64,000 nt of DNA from MED-G116 sp038107835 (GTDB lineage Bacteria > Pseudomonadota > Alphaproteobacteria > Puniceispirillales > Puniceispirillaceae), in NCBI GenBank assembly GCA_038107835.1, contig JAYNHH010000002.1, positions 1-64,000 of the forward strand. The letters are read 5' to 3'. A program made the translations under genes and the position numbers. Positions 1 through 8,668 of the stretch are shown piece after piece. A model generated the notes under the pieces. It ran no database searches, had not been told where the DNA came from, and worked only from the letters and a program-made list of their open reading frames with translations. Each line of letters starts with the position of its first letter. The stretch's first letter is position 1.

Positions 1-360
1 AAATGGTGTTACGCCATTTTTTGTCTCACGACATAAAAACGCCAGACCCTTGAAGACGGTTGGCTCTCGGTAAACAGTTGCAGAAAAAAACTCATCATAT
101 AGTTTTGAAATAAATGTCGATCCAACATGTGATATGTGAAAAATATGGTTAATTGATCCTTCGGCATCGATTAAATGACAGCTGTCTAAGAGGTGCCGAA
201 TAGGAACCTTTATGGTCCTCCCTGTTTTTCCCACTGCGCGTTGATCAAGAAATGATGATTGTTTTAGTGTGTGCTTTGAAATTTCTTCAAAATAAATTTC
301 TTCAAAACTGATAGTGCTTGGCATCCAATGTGGATTTGACAGAATTTCGTTGATTTTCAT
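1..360 (-). CDS. Partial P-loop protein, possibly sulfotransferase-like
   Basis: An open frame reads leftward from an ATG at 360 to the window edge: 120 codons with no stop, so the C-terminal part is missing. Around residues 73-100 it has a hydrophobic strand, then HVGSTFISKL, then a strand ending in YREP. This arrangement resembles the 5'-phosphosulfate-binding loop and following strand of PAPS-dependent sulfotransferases and related P-loop proteins. That is a resemblance only, and the rest of the fold lies outside the window. The gene is clearly more AT-rich than the chromosome to its right and is divergent from the porin. It could equally be an uncharacterised P-loop enzyme. Confidence 0.6.
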   Translation of the reverse strand, partial: MKINEILSNPHWMPSTISFEEIYFEEISKHTLKQSSFLDQRAVGKTGRTIKVPIRHLLDSCHLIDAEGSINHIFHISHVGSTFISKLYDEFFSATVYREPTVFKGLAFLCRETKNGVTPF

Positions 361-486
361 TACGTTGACCACTTTTAGGGTTTTATAGCACACATCGTTT
401 ATTGCAGCGCTAATTAATACACGAGTTTTTGAACGGCTATTAATGCGTTGGGTTGATATATTGCAAAAAATCCTCTGTCTTTTTAA

Positions 487-504
487 TGTTGCAAATATGC
501 AACA
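487..504. promoter_or_regulatory. Inverted repeat upstream of the porin gene
   Basis: TGTTGCA and TGCAACA form a perfect 7-bp inverted repeat with a 4-bp spacer. It lies about 115 bases before the porin start, in the 260-base AT-rich stretch (361-620) between two divergent genes. The symmetry and location suggest an operator for a dimeric regulator. No regulator is known for it, so the role is inference. Nothing else was recognised in 361-620 apart from the porin ribosome-binding site (GGGAG, near 611-615). Confidence 0.35.
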
Positions 505-620
505 CACTTTGAAAAACAGTTGGCCAAGAACAAGAAATAATTGGTAATCACGCAACGCACGGGCCTATGTTCAAACCGCAACAATAATGTTGATGAATCT
601 CTACCATAAGGGAGAATACA

Positions 621-1589
621 ATGCGTAAGGTACTTCTTGCGACAACTGCACTCGTAGCAGTTGGTGGTGTGTCTGCAGCGTCTGCAGACGTGTCAATTTC
701 TGGCGGATATGAAGCCGCTTATGTTTCATCTGATGTTCAAGGCGGAACCAGCACAAACTCGCTGAACACCGACAACCTTGATTACAACATTTCATTTTCA
801 TCTACACTCGATAATGGAATGGCGGTTTCTGCCAGTGTAAACACTAGCGAGGCTGGAACTGAAGAAGTGGGTGCTACAGTTTCTGGTGACTTTGGTACGA
901 TCGGTTTCGCGGCACTCGGTGAGAGCATGTCAGGCTTTGCAACCGCTGTTGACGTGACACCAGACGAAGGAACAGTGACATGGGTTGCTGGACGTACTGC
1001 TGCTCAAAACTTGACAGATTACCAAGCCCTGCCGGCTGACGAGCACATCGGCGATCCAGACCTCACATACACATCACCAGCCATGGGCGGTTTCTCATTT
1101 GCCGTTGGTCGCGGTGACACCGGCGCAGCAGAAGCCACATATTATGGTGCCAAGTTTGTTACCGAAGCTGCAGGTGCGTCTGTGACTCTGAAGTATGCAA
1201 CTATGGACAATGACACTGGAACAGCGGCGACAAACGTAAATGCTCAGTCTCTTGGTGTTGTAATTGGCCTCGGAAACGCCACAATCACAATGGCTCAAAA
1301 CGAGAAAGACACTGGCGACACTGTCACAGAGGCAATGGTTGGAACAGGTGTTGGCGTTTCATACGTTGTGTCAGATTCTGTAACGTTGACTGCTTACTCA
1401 GCATCAGGTGATGACGACAAAGACACCGCTTACGAAATGACAGATACCGGTGTTGGTATTTCCTACACCGTCACACCTGGTATGGTCTTGCATGTAACAC
1501 ACAACGAGCAAGACCTTAAAAACTCTTCGAACGTTACAACTAGCACATCTGCTAGCCGTACTAGCGTGAACCTCAACATCTCTTTCTAA
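621..1589 (+). CDS. Outer-membrane porin (Rhodobacter-type)
   Basis: This 322-residue protein begins with a typical signal peptide (residues 1-22, cleavage after ASA). It continues with alternating short amphipathic strands, many Gly, Thr, Ser and Asp residues, and ends in an aromatic residue (NLNISF). The terminal Phe and strand pattern are those of a 16-strand trimeric general porin of the Gram-negative porin superfamily, which lets small hydrophilic solutes cross the outer membrane. A GGGAG ribosome-binding site precedes the ATG and a strong intrinsic terminator follows, so it is probably a highly expressed single-gene unit. Base composition is more AT-rich than most of the window. Substrate preference cannot be read from the sequence. 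Confidence 0.9.
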   Translation: MRKVLLATTALVAVGGVSAASADVSISGGYEAAYVSSDVQGGTSTNSLNTDNLDYNISFSSTLDNGMAVSASVNTSEAGTEEVGATVSGDFGTIGFAALGESMSGFATAVDVTPDEGTVTWVAGRTAAQNLTDYQALPADEHIGDPDLTYTSPAMGGFSFAVGRGDTGAAEATYYGAKFVTEAAGASVTLKYATMDNDTGTAATNVNAQSLGVVIGLGNATITMAQNEKDTGDTVTEAMVGTGVGVSYVVSDSVTLTAYSASGDDDKDTAYEMTDTGVGISYTVTPGMVLHVTHNEQDLKNSSNVTTSTSASRTSVNLNISF

Positions 1590-1611
1590 TTGATGTGAAA
1601 TAGACTATTGT

Positions 1612-1640
1612 AAGGGGGCTGGAAACGGCCCCCTTTTTTT
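1612..1640 (+). terminator. Intrinsic terminator after the porin gene
   Basis: AAGGGGGC (1612-1619) pairs with GCCCCCTT (1628-1635) across an 8-base loop and runs into a tract of seven T. This GC-rich hairpin plus U-tract is a textbook Rho-independent terminator. It lies 23 bases past the porin stop and separates it from the lipoprotein gene at 1656. Confidence 0.93.
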
Positions 1641-1655
1641 GGAGAAAATTAACAA

Positions 1656-2156
1656 ATGTTTTATTCCAAGTTATTTTTTTTACCTTTACTCGCATTAACC
1701 CTGGGGTGTTCCACGGTAGAAGCTCCAAGACCCAAAATAGACGAGGGGCCGGTATCAATAATTACTGGTAAAAGTGGTGGGACAAAGCTCTCAGAATTTT
1801 TTGGTAAAACTCAGCAAAGCGAAGGGATGCCAGTAAATGCGCTCCTCTGGCGAGCCTCTTTAGATGTCGTGTCATTTGTTCCATTGGGAGACATTGATAC
1901 TTTCGGCGGCTCAATCGTCACTGATTGGTACTCACTACCAAGCGACACATCGCAGAGGATTAAAATAGCCGTGTTCGTAGTTGGGCGGGAATTACGTTCA
2001 GATGCTGTATCAGCGCGAGTTTATGTGCAAAATCTTATTAACGACTTGTGGGTCCAATCAGGACGGGATGAAGACCTTGAGAGAAAGCTTGAAGATTTAA
2101 TTCTAACTCGTGCTCGCGAATTACGGTCCTCAATCATTGAAGCCACCGTGGAATAG
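1656..2156 (+). CDS. DUF3576-family lipoprotein
   Basis: This 166-residue protein has a lipoprotein signal peptide with lipobox LTLGC (Cys18). The mature part carries the blocks NALLWRASLDVVSFVPL and DTFGGSIVTDWYS, then LRSDAVSARVYVQ. These match what I remember of the DUF3576 family, found in alphaproteobacteria next to leuS and lptE. It should be anchored in the outer membrane or periplasmic face. The neighbouring lptE suggests a cell-envelope role, but no function is established that I know of. A GGAG ribosome-binding site lies about 11 bases before the ATG. The gene ends 65 bases before the chosen leuS start. Confidence 0.8.
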   Translation: MFYSKLFFLPLLALTLGCSTVEAPRPKIDEGPVSIITGKSGGTKLSEFFGKTQQSEGMPVNALLWRASLDVVSFVPLGDIDTFGGSIVTDWYSLPSDTSQRIKIAVFVVGRELRSDAVSARVYVQNLINDLWVQSGRDEDLERKLEDLILTRARELRSSIIEATVE

Positions 2157-2221
2157 TTTGAAATTAGCAGCGAGCTGTATGGGCAGCCCCCTGTATGACC
2201 TGCCATGTTGGGGTAATGACC

Positions 2222-4780
2222 ATGGTTCAGTATGACGCACCTGCTATTGAAAAAAAATGGCAAACCCGCTGGGCAGCGGCAAATTCATTCGCTGCCTCGT
2301 CGGACAGAACAAAGCCGAAATATTATGTGCTGGAGATGTTTCCCTATCCGTCAGGCCGGATACATATGGGGCATGTCCGCAATTATACGCTGGGTGACGT
2401 CGTTGCACGCTTTCGCCGTGCAAAGGGCTTCAATGTTCTGCACCCAATGGGCTGGGATGCCTTTGGCCTGCCAGCAGAAAACGCCGCTATCGAGCGCGGC
2501 GCCCATCCGGGAAGCTGGACACGCGAAAACATTGCATCCATGCGGGTTCAGCTGAAAAGCATGGGACTTGCCTATGACTGGGACCGGGAATTTGCCACCT
2601 GTGAGCCGGATTATTACCAGCATGAACAATTGATGTTCCTCAAATTCCTCGAAAAGGGCCTCGCCTATCGCAAGGAAAGCTGGGTCAATTGGGACCCGGA
2701 GGAGAATACCGTTCTCGCCAATGAGCAGGTTGTTGATGGGCGCGGATGGCGCTCTGGTGCCATTGTCGAACGAAGGCGCCTGTCACAATGGTTTCTGAAA
2801 ATCACCGAATATGCCGATGACCTTCTCGCCGCGATTGAAACGCTGGAGCGCTGGCCTGACCGCGTGCGCCTGATGCAGCAAAACTGGATCGGCAAATCAG
2901 AGGGCGCGCGTGTCGAATTCAGACTGAGTGGCGACACTGTGCCAATGGACGCCATTGAGGTTTTTACCACCCGTCCTGATACATTGTTTGGCGCGTCTTT
3001 CATTGCCGTCGCGGCAAATCACCCGCTGGCCCTGGCCCTTGGAGAGAGCAACAGGGACGCCGCCGATTTTATCGCAGAATGTGCCAAACTTGGAACATCG
3101 GAAGCGGCGGTTGAAACAGCCGAAAAACGGGGTTTTGACACCGGCCTGTCGGTTGAGCATCCACTGCTTGCCGGCAAAAAACTACCCATCCATATCGCTA
3201 ATTTCGTCCTGATGGAATATGGAACCGGTGCCATCTTCGGATGTCCAGCCCATGACCAGCGGGATCTTGATTTTGCCAGGGCCTATGATCTGCCGGTAAA
3301 GCCTGTCGTTTTGCCGCCAGAAATGAATCAGGCAGATTTTAAAATCACCGAGGAAGCCTATACTGGACCAGGAAAGTTAATCAATTCCGGTGACTGGGAC
3401 GGGCTTGACATCGAAGCAGGCAAGCAGGCGGCCATAACCGCCCTTGAGGCGGTTGGGGCCGGCAGCGGTGAAACTACATTCCGGCTTCGTGACTGGGGTG
3501 TATCACGCCAGCGTTATTGGGGCTGTCCGATCCCCATCATCTATTGTGATGATTGTGGCGCGGTGCCAGTGCCGGCGGAAGATCTGCCGGTCACCCTGCC
3601 CGAGGATGTCGATTTCTCGAAACCGGGCAACCCATTGGCCAATCATCCCAGCTGGAAACACACCAGCTGTCCATCCTGTGGCAAGGCGGCGGTCCGCGAA
3701 CAGGACACTTTTGATACATTCTTTGAGAGTTCGTGGTATTTCCTGCGCTATGCCGACCCAAAAAGCGCCCATGGGTTCAGCCGCGAGGCGGCCGAATATT
3801 GGTTGCCTGTCGATCAGTATATCGGCGGCGTCGAACATGCTGTCCTGCATCTTCTCTATTCCCGCTTTTTCACCCGCGCGCTGAGCGAGGTTGGCTATCT
3901 TGACCTTGCCGAGCCTTTTGCCGGGCTGATGACACAGGGAATGGTCTGTCACCAGACATATCAAGACAGGAATGGCAAATGGCTGTTCCCCACTGAGGTC
4001 ACCCAGGATGGTGACGATTGGCGGCATGGCGAAACCGGCGAGACCGTAAAGGCTGGCCGGATCGAGAAGATGAGCAAGTCAAAGCGCAATGTCGTTGACC
4101 CTGAAATCATCATCGAATCCTATGGCGCCGATACTGCCCGCCTGTTTATGCTGTCAGACTCGCCGCCGGAACGCGATATGGAATGGACTGAATCCGGCGT
4201 CGAGGGCGCGTCACGCTTTCTCAAACGTGTCTATCGAATGGCCAATGACAACACCCTCCCCAACATTGGCACACCACAACCAACAGACGGCGACGGAATG
4301 GAGCTGGTTCGCGCCGCCCACAAAGCCATTGATGGCCTGTCCCGGGACATTGAGGGATTCCGCTTCAACCGCGCCGTTGCGCAGTTGCATACATTGGCCA
4401 ATGCCATCGCCGACACCAAGGGCGAATCACCCTCGGTTGCTGCGGCGCGGCGCTTCGCTGTCGAGACACTGGTACAGCTTATCGCGCCACTTGCACCCCA
4501 CATTGCCGAGGAATTGTGGGAAATGCTGGGGCATCAGACAATGCTGGCCGACAGCAGCTGGCCAACAGCCGACGACAGCCTGATTGCCGATAATATTATC
4601 AAAATTGGTGTGCAGGTTAATGGCAAGCTGCGGGACACGATCTCGCTGGCGCGCGATTGCCCCAAGCAGGAAGCCGAGGATGCGGCACTGGCATCACCCG
4701 CGATAGTACGATATCTTGAGAATCAGACGCCCAAGCGCGTGATCGTTGTTCCCAATAGGATCATAAATGTCGTGGTTTAA
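2222..4780 (+). CDS. leuS: Leucyl-tRNA synthetase
   Basis: This class I synthetase charges tRNA-Leu with leucine in the cytoplasm. The HIGH box appears as HMGH just after PYPSGRI (about residues 48-51 from the chosen start). The editing domain carries TRPDTLFG, the zinc-type segment has CPSCG, and KMSKS lies near residue 616. Length (852 residues) is normal. I chose the ATG at 2222 (MVQYDAP) because bacterial LeuRS proteins start close to this point. In-frame ATGs at 2216 and 2195 would add 2 or 9 residues. The stop overlaps the lptE start by 14 bases, so the two are translationally linked. Confidence 0.97.
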   Translation: MVQYDAPAIEKKWQTRWAAANSFAASSDRTKPKYYVLEMFPYPSGRIHMGHVRNYTLGDVVARFRRAKGFNVLHPMGWDAFGLPAENAAIERGAHPGSWTRENIASMRVQLKSMGLAYDWDREFATCEPDYYQHEQLMFLKFLEKGLAYRKESWVNWDPEENTVLANEQVVDGRGWRSGAIVERRRLSQWFLKITEYADDLLAAIETLERWPDRVRLMQQNWIGKSEGARVEFRLSGDTVPMDAIEVFTTRPDTLFGASFIAVAANHPLALALGESNRDAADFIAECAKLGTSEAAVETAEKRGFDTGLSVEHPLLAGKKLPIHIANFVLMEYGTGAIFGCPAHDQRDLDFARAYDLPVKPVVLPPEMNQADFKITEEAYTGPGKLINSGDWDGLDIEAGKQAAITALEAVGAGSGETTFRLRDWGVSRQRYWGCPIPIIYCDDCGAVPVPAEDLPVTLPEDVDFSKPGNPLANHPSWKHTSCPSCGKAAVREQDTFDTFFESSWYFLRYADPKSAHGFSREAAEYWLPVDQYIGGVEHAVLHLLYSRFFTRALSEVGYLDLAEPFAGLMTQGMVCHQTYQDRNGKWLFPTEVTQDGDDWRHGETGETVKAGRIEKMSKSKRNVVDPEIIIESYGADTARLFMLSDSPPERDMEWTESGVEGASRFLKRVYRMANDNTLPNIGTPQPTDGDGMELVRAAHKAIDGLSRDIEGFRFNRAVAQLHTLANAIADTKGESPSVAAARRFAVETLVQLIAPLAPHIAEELWEMLGHQTMLADSSWPTADDSLIADNIIKIGVQVNGKLRDTISLARDCPKQEAEDAALASPAIVRYLENQTPKRVIVVPNRIINVVV

Positions 4781-5258
4781 AACACTATCCCTGCTGCTGC
4801 TGCTGACCGTAACTGCCTGCGGTGACTTCAGGGTTCGTACACTCTCATACAGCGATTACAACCAGATCGCCAGCATTCAGGTGGCCACCTCTTCCGGGCG
4901 CGTGGGACAGATTTACACTCGCCAGCTAAAGGGTCAGCTGATGATGGACCCCGGGGTCACACCCACCCATGCGCTAAACTCCAAGCTCTCGGTCAGTTCA
5001 GCCAGCACCCTGTCGGTTGTCGGTTCGTCGTCAACGCTGAAAAAAATGACTATGTCGGTGTCGTTCACGCTGACCAATCTTTCGACCGGTGAGACCGAGT
5101 TGAAGGATGCAATTTCGACAAATGCGACGCTTGGTGCCGTTTCCTCCTATTATGGACAGGATGAATCCGAAACACAGGGGCAAGAAAGGCTTGCCAGACT
5201 TCTAGCAGATCGTGTCGCCAATCGGATGCAGCTGTTTTTTATCGCCCGTGATGACTGA
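4767..5258 (+). CDS. lptE: LPS-assembly lipoprotein LptE
   Basis: This 163-residue lipoprotein has a hydrophobic signal and lipobox TVTAC (Cys18), followed by CGDFRVRTL, a start typical of LptE. LptE plugs the LptD barrel at the outer membrane and helps deliver lipopolysaccharide to the surface. Sequence conservation in LptE is low. The call therefore rests on size, lipobox and the position between leuS and holA, which is where lptE sits in most proteobacteria. It overlaps leuS by 14 bases and its TGA overlaps the holA ATG by one base, giving a tightly coupled leuS-lptE-holA operon. Confidence 0.85.
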   Translation: MSWFKTLSLLLLLTVTACGDFRVRTLSYSDYNQIASIQVATSSGRVGQIYTRQLKGQLMMDPGVTPTHALNSKLSVSSASTLSVVGSSSTLKKMTMSVSFTLTNLSTGETELKDAISTNATLGAVSSYYGQDESETQGQERLARLLADRVANRMQLFFIARDD

Positions 5259-6283
5259 TGAAAGTGCCACCAAGGCAAATATCGACCTTTCTCAGACAGC
5301 CGCCAGCAGAAATCCGTGCGGCTCTGCTTCATGGAACAGACGCCGGGCTGATAGCCGAACGTAGCAAGACACTGGCACTGCTCTATGCCGCCGACCCCGA
5401 TGATGTGTTTTCCGTCACCCGTCTCGATGGCGATCAGCTTGTACGTGAGCCCGGCCTCGTCGCTGATGCTGCCGCCTCAATCGCAATGTACAGCGATGTC
5501 CGCCTCGTCATGGTAAAGGGCCGGGGCAGTGATCTGCTCGAAGCCTGCAAACTGGCTTTGGCCAGTGATCTCAGCGCGTCCTTCGTGGTGGTCGAGGCAA
5601 GCGATACGACGACGAGACATGCTGTGGTCAAGCTCTTTGAAGGGGCGGACAATGCCGCGGCGATTGGCTGCTATGAGGACAGTGATGCCGATATTGCCAC
5701 CCTCGTCCAGCAGATCATGGCACGTGATCAGATCACCATCGCCGAAGACGCCATTCGATTGATCACCTCTCGACTGGGCAGCAACCGCATGGTTTCCAGA
5801 ATGGAAATCGAGAAGCTGGCGCTGTTCGCCGGACAGGGCGGGTCACTCTCACTTGATGATGTGTCGCTGGCTCTTGGTGACAGCGCGACACTGACCATCA
5901 CCGATATCGCCAGCGCCGCCGCCGATGGCGACAGCAGCGCACTGAAACAGGCGCTTGCCAAGGCATGGCATGAGGATATGAGTGCGATCATGGTGTTGCG
6001 GGGGTGCCAGGGCTATTTCCGGCAAATCGAGATGGCGGCATTGGCGATGGCCAACGGTACCGCAGCGGCAGCGGCCATCCGCACCCTGCGCCCCCCGGTG
6101 CATTTCAAATTACAGGGCAAAATGATCTCACAGGTGCAATGCTGGCGTGACACCCATGGAGGTGATGCGCTGAACCGGCTTCAGGACGCCGAGCTGTCAA
6201 TCAAATCTGGTGGTCTCGATGAGCGGGTGATCTGTTCACAATGTCTGCTGGGATTGTCGCTGCGGGCAAAAAGCCTCCGCTGA
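5258..6283 (+). CDS. holA: DNA polymerase III subunit delta
   Basis: This 341-residue protein of the usual length begins with a Rossmann-like segment (AALLHGTDAGLIAERSKTLA) typical of the delta subunit. HolA is the clamp-loader wrench that opens the DnaN sliding clamp on primed DNA. The ATG shares one base with the lptE stop. The gene ends 12 bases from the convergent parB, with no clear terminator between them. Confidence 0.9.
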   Translation: MKVPPRQISTFLRQPPAEIRAALLHGTDAGLIAERSKTLALLYAADPDDVFSVTRLDGDQLVREPGLVADAAASIAMYSDVRLVMVKGRGSDLLEACKLALASDLSASFVVVEASDTTTRHAVVKLFEGADNAAAIGCYEDSDADIATLVQQIMARDQITIAEDAIRLITSRLGSNRMVSRMEIEKLALFAGQGGSLSLDDVSLALGDSATLTITDIASAAADGDSSALKQALAKAWHEDMSAIMVLRGCQGYFRQIEMAALAMANGTAAAAAIRTLRPPVHFKLQGKMISQVQCWRDTHGGDALNRLQDAELSIKSGGLDERVICSQCLLGLSLRAKSLR

Positions 6284-6295
6284 CCCGTCCCGGTG

Positions 6296-7249
6296 CTACA
6301 TCACACCCAGCCTGACAAGAATGTTCTCCAGCTGGTCATGCGAGCAATTCTTCAGATGCACCGAGCCAATATCCCTGTTCTCATCCCACTCGATCGTCAC
6401 ATTGACACCGGTAGCGGTGCTTGCCTTTTCCTCGAGATCTCGAATATTGGCAGATTTTTCCGGCGGACCTGTCTGCACGCGTGATCCATCGCCCTTTTTC
6501 ACCAATGCCTCAACCTGGCGGGCGGAAAGGCCTTTTTTCACGATCTGCCGGGCCAATGCCATGCAATCCTTGTGATTGATGATAGGGCGAACCTGGCCCA
6601 TCGAAAGCAGACCTTCCATCACCATATCCTGAACCGTTTCAGGCAATGTCAGAAGGCGCAGAAGATTGGCAATGTGGCTTCTTGATTTTCCAATGATTTC
6701 AGATAATTGCTCTTGTGTATAGTCATGGTGAGCCAGCAATTTCTGATAGCCCTGCGCCTCTTCAATCGCCGATAGATCAGCCCGCTGGACATTCTCAATC
6801 AACGCAATTTCATAGGCCTGGGCATCCGTAAAATCCCGCACGATGGCCGGCACGATATGAAGTTGTGCCAGCTGCGCCGCGCGCCAGCGCCGCTCCCCGG
6901 CGATCAGCTCAAACCGTGTGGGCCGGTCGGGGCTGGGACGAACCAGAATTGGCTGGACGATCCCCTTCTGGCGGATCGAGTCAGCCAGCTCGGCCAGCGC
7001 ATCCTGGGCAAAGACACGCCGCGGTTGCCAGGGACCAGTGTTGATCCATTCGATTGGAATCTCACTCAAGCCGGACAGTCTGTCCGGAGCCGGAGCCGGA
7101 GCATCACTCTTTGGCACGGCAATACCAGCAGCAGCAGCCACTCCCACATCACCAAGCAGGGATGACAAACCCCGCCCCAATCCACGATTGGGCGCCGGGT
7201 TGCCACTTCGTTTTGTGCCTTGTGTCCGGTTTTTTTTCTTGTCACTCAT
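6296..7249 (-). CDS. parB: Chromosome partitioning protein ParB
   Basis: ParB binds parS, uses CTP to clamp and spread on DNA, and organises the origin region for segregation. The 317-residue protein has the typical N-terminus (NRGLGRGLSSLLGD), the arginine box GERRWRA, the ENVQRADLSAIEEA segment, a helix-turn-helix for parS binding, and a C-terminal dimer domain. I start it at the ATG at 7249 (MSDKKK), which overlaps the parA stop as ATGA. An open frame extends upstream but lies inside parA. Two perfect parS sites lie nearby at 8594 and 12220. Confidence 0.97.
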   Translation of the reverse strand: MSDKKKNRTQGTKRSGNPAPNRGLGRGLSSLLGDVGVAAAAGIAVPKSDAPAPAPDRLSGLSEIPIEWINTGPWQPRRVFAQDALAELADSIRQKGIVQPILVRPSPDRPTRFELIAGERRWRAAQLAQLHIVPAIVRDFTDAQAYEIALIENVQRADLSAIEEAQGYQKLLAHHDYTQEQLSEIIGKSRSHIANLLRLLTLPETVQDMVMEGLLSMGQVRPIINHKDCMALARQIVKKGLSARQVEALVKKGDGSRVQTGPPEKSANIRDLEEKASTATGVNVTIEWDENRDIGSVHLKNCSHDQLENILVRLGVM

Positions 7250-8022
7250 GCGGCTTGCCTTTCCTGGGTCAACACCTCGGCAGCCAACGCCGCATAGGCC
7301 TGTGATCCCGGGCATTTCAGATCATACATCAAAACAGGCTGGCCAAAGGACGGGGCTTCTGACACCCGCACATTGCGGGGGATCACCGTATCATAGACCA
7401 GATGCCCCAGATGGCCGCGCACATCATTGGCCACCATCGACGACAATCTGTTGCGCGTGTCATACATCGTCAGAACAATGCCCTGCATCAACAGATGCGG
7501 GTTGAGTCCGGCGCGAACAGCCTCAATCGTGTGCATCAGCTGCGTCAAACCCTCAAGCGCATAGAATTCGCATTGCAGCGGCACCAGGACAGAGGTGGCT
7601 GCCGTCAGTGAATTCACCGTGAGCATTCCCAGGGATGGTGGACAATCAATAATAACATATTGATAATCATGACAAATTTTAGATATCCCGCCCGCCAGCT
7701 GATACTCCCAGCGTTCCATATCCGTCAACTCGACCTCGGCTGCTGATAAATCAACCACTGCGGGGATGATGTCCAATCGTGGCACCAGAGTCGATTGCAC
7801 CGCCTCGCGCGCCGTGCAGCCCGATGTGACCAGCCGATAGCTGTTGAATTCACGGTCAGCAATGCCAAGCCCGGTGCTGGCATTTCCCTGTGGGTCGAAA
7901 TCAATCAACAAAACCCTGCGCCCACAGGCGGCAAGCGCTGTCGCCAGATTGACCGATGTTGTTGTTTTGCCAACGCCACCCTTTTGATTGGCAACAGCGA
8001 CAATTCGCGGTGAGGCAGCCAT
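7246..8022 (-). CDS. parA: Chromosome partitioning ATPase ParA
   Basis: This deviant Walker A ATPase drives movement of ParB-parS complexes over the nucleoid. The start has KGGVGKTT (about residues 14-21), and IIDCPPSLG forms the Walker B region. The product is 258 residues from the ATG at 8022. That start lies one base after the rsmG stop; an in-frame extension upstream would run into rsmG. It overlaps parB by four bases. The order rsmG-parA-parB is a standard origin-proximal cluster. Confidence 0.97.
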   Translation of the reverse strand: MAASPRIVAVANQKGGVGKTTTSVNLATALAACGRRVLLIDFDPQGNASTGLGIADREFNSYRLVTSGCTAREAVQSTLVPRLDIIPAVVDLSAAEVELTDMERWEYQLAGGISKICHDYQYVIIDCPPSLGMLTVNSLTAATSVLVPLQCEFYALEGLTQLMHTIEAVRAGLNPHLLMQGIVLTMYDTRNRLSSMVANDVRGHLGHLVYDTVIPRNVRVSEAPSFGQPVLMYDLKCPGSQAYAALAAEVLTQERQAA

Positions 8023-8023
8023 G

Positions 8024-8668
8024 TTACAGCTCCAGATCAGGATGGCGAGTCGTGTTGAGTTCAAGGATCGCCCCATCCTGACTCGTTACACTTGGGTGAA
8101 TGCGATGAACCATATTGGGGTAGCTTTGCAGAGCGGTCAATTCCTCTTGTAGCGAAGCGCCCTTTAAAAACAGGCATCTCTCAACAGAGGGCAGCTGTCT
8201 GTCCAGCAGCAGCAGCAGTCGCTCGACGGAGGCGAGCGCCCGTGCTGTCACTATGCCGGCACCCAGTGCTGGAATCGCCTCGATCCGCTCGTTCCTGACA
8301 GTGGCCGTCAAACCCAATTCGCGGATAACTGTCTGCAGAAAGACTGATTTGCGCTGGTCCGACTCGACCAAGGTTACCTGATTGTCAGTGATGATCGACA
8401 GCACAAGCCCGGGAAAACCCGCGCCGCTGCCAATGTCGAGGATGTGGGCGCCATTCTCAGGGAGAAAACCCGCCAGCTGTGCCGAATCAAGGATATGCCG
8501 GCGCCAGGCATCGGCCAGCGTCGCCGAGGAAACAAGATTGATCCGCGGCTGCCATTTCGCAAGGAGGGCCAGATAGGCAGCCAGCTGGTCGATTGTTTCA
8601 CGTGAAACATTAAGTTGATCGACCACTCTGCGATCAAGCGGGATTTGCCCGGAATCACCCAAAGTCAC
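8024..8668 (-). CDS. rsmG: 16S rRNA m7G527 methyltransferase RsmG (GidB)
   Basis: RsmG methylates N7 of G527 in 16S rRNA using S-adenosylmethionine. The SAM-binding motif DIGSGAGFPG is at about residues 78-87 of 214, preceded by the family segment WQPRINLVS. The start is a GTG at 8668 that overlaps the mnmG stop as GTGA; no ATG is available early in the frame. Residues 21-25 (VSRET) are encoded by a perfect parS site, so this gene also carries a centromere element. Confidence 0.95.
   Translation of the reverse strand: MTLGDSGQIPLDRRVVDQLNVSRETIDQLAAYLALLAKWQPRINLVSSATLADAWRRHILDSAQLAGFLPENGAHILDIGSGAGFPGLVLSIITDNQVTLVESDQRKSVFLQTVIRELGLTATVRNERIEAIPALGAGIVTARALASVERLLLLLDRQLPSVERCLFLKGASLQEELTALQSYPNMVHRIHPSVTSQDGAILELNTTRHPDLEL
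8594..8609. promoter_or_regulatory. parS site 1 (inside rsmG)
   Basis: TGTTTCACGTGAAACA is a perfect 16-bp palindrome identical to the canonical bacterial parS, the nucleation site for ParB. It lies within the rsmG coding region about 1.3 kb from parB and roughly 7 kb from the candidate oriC. Confidence 0.95.
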
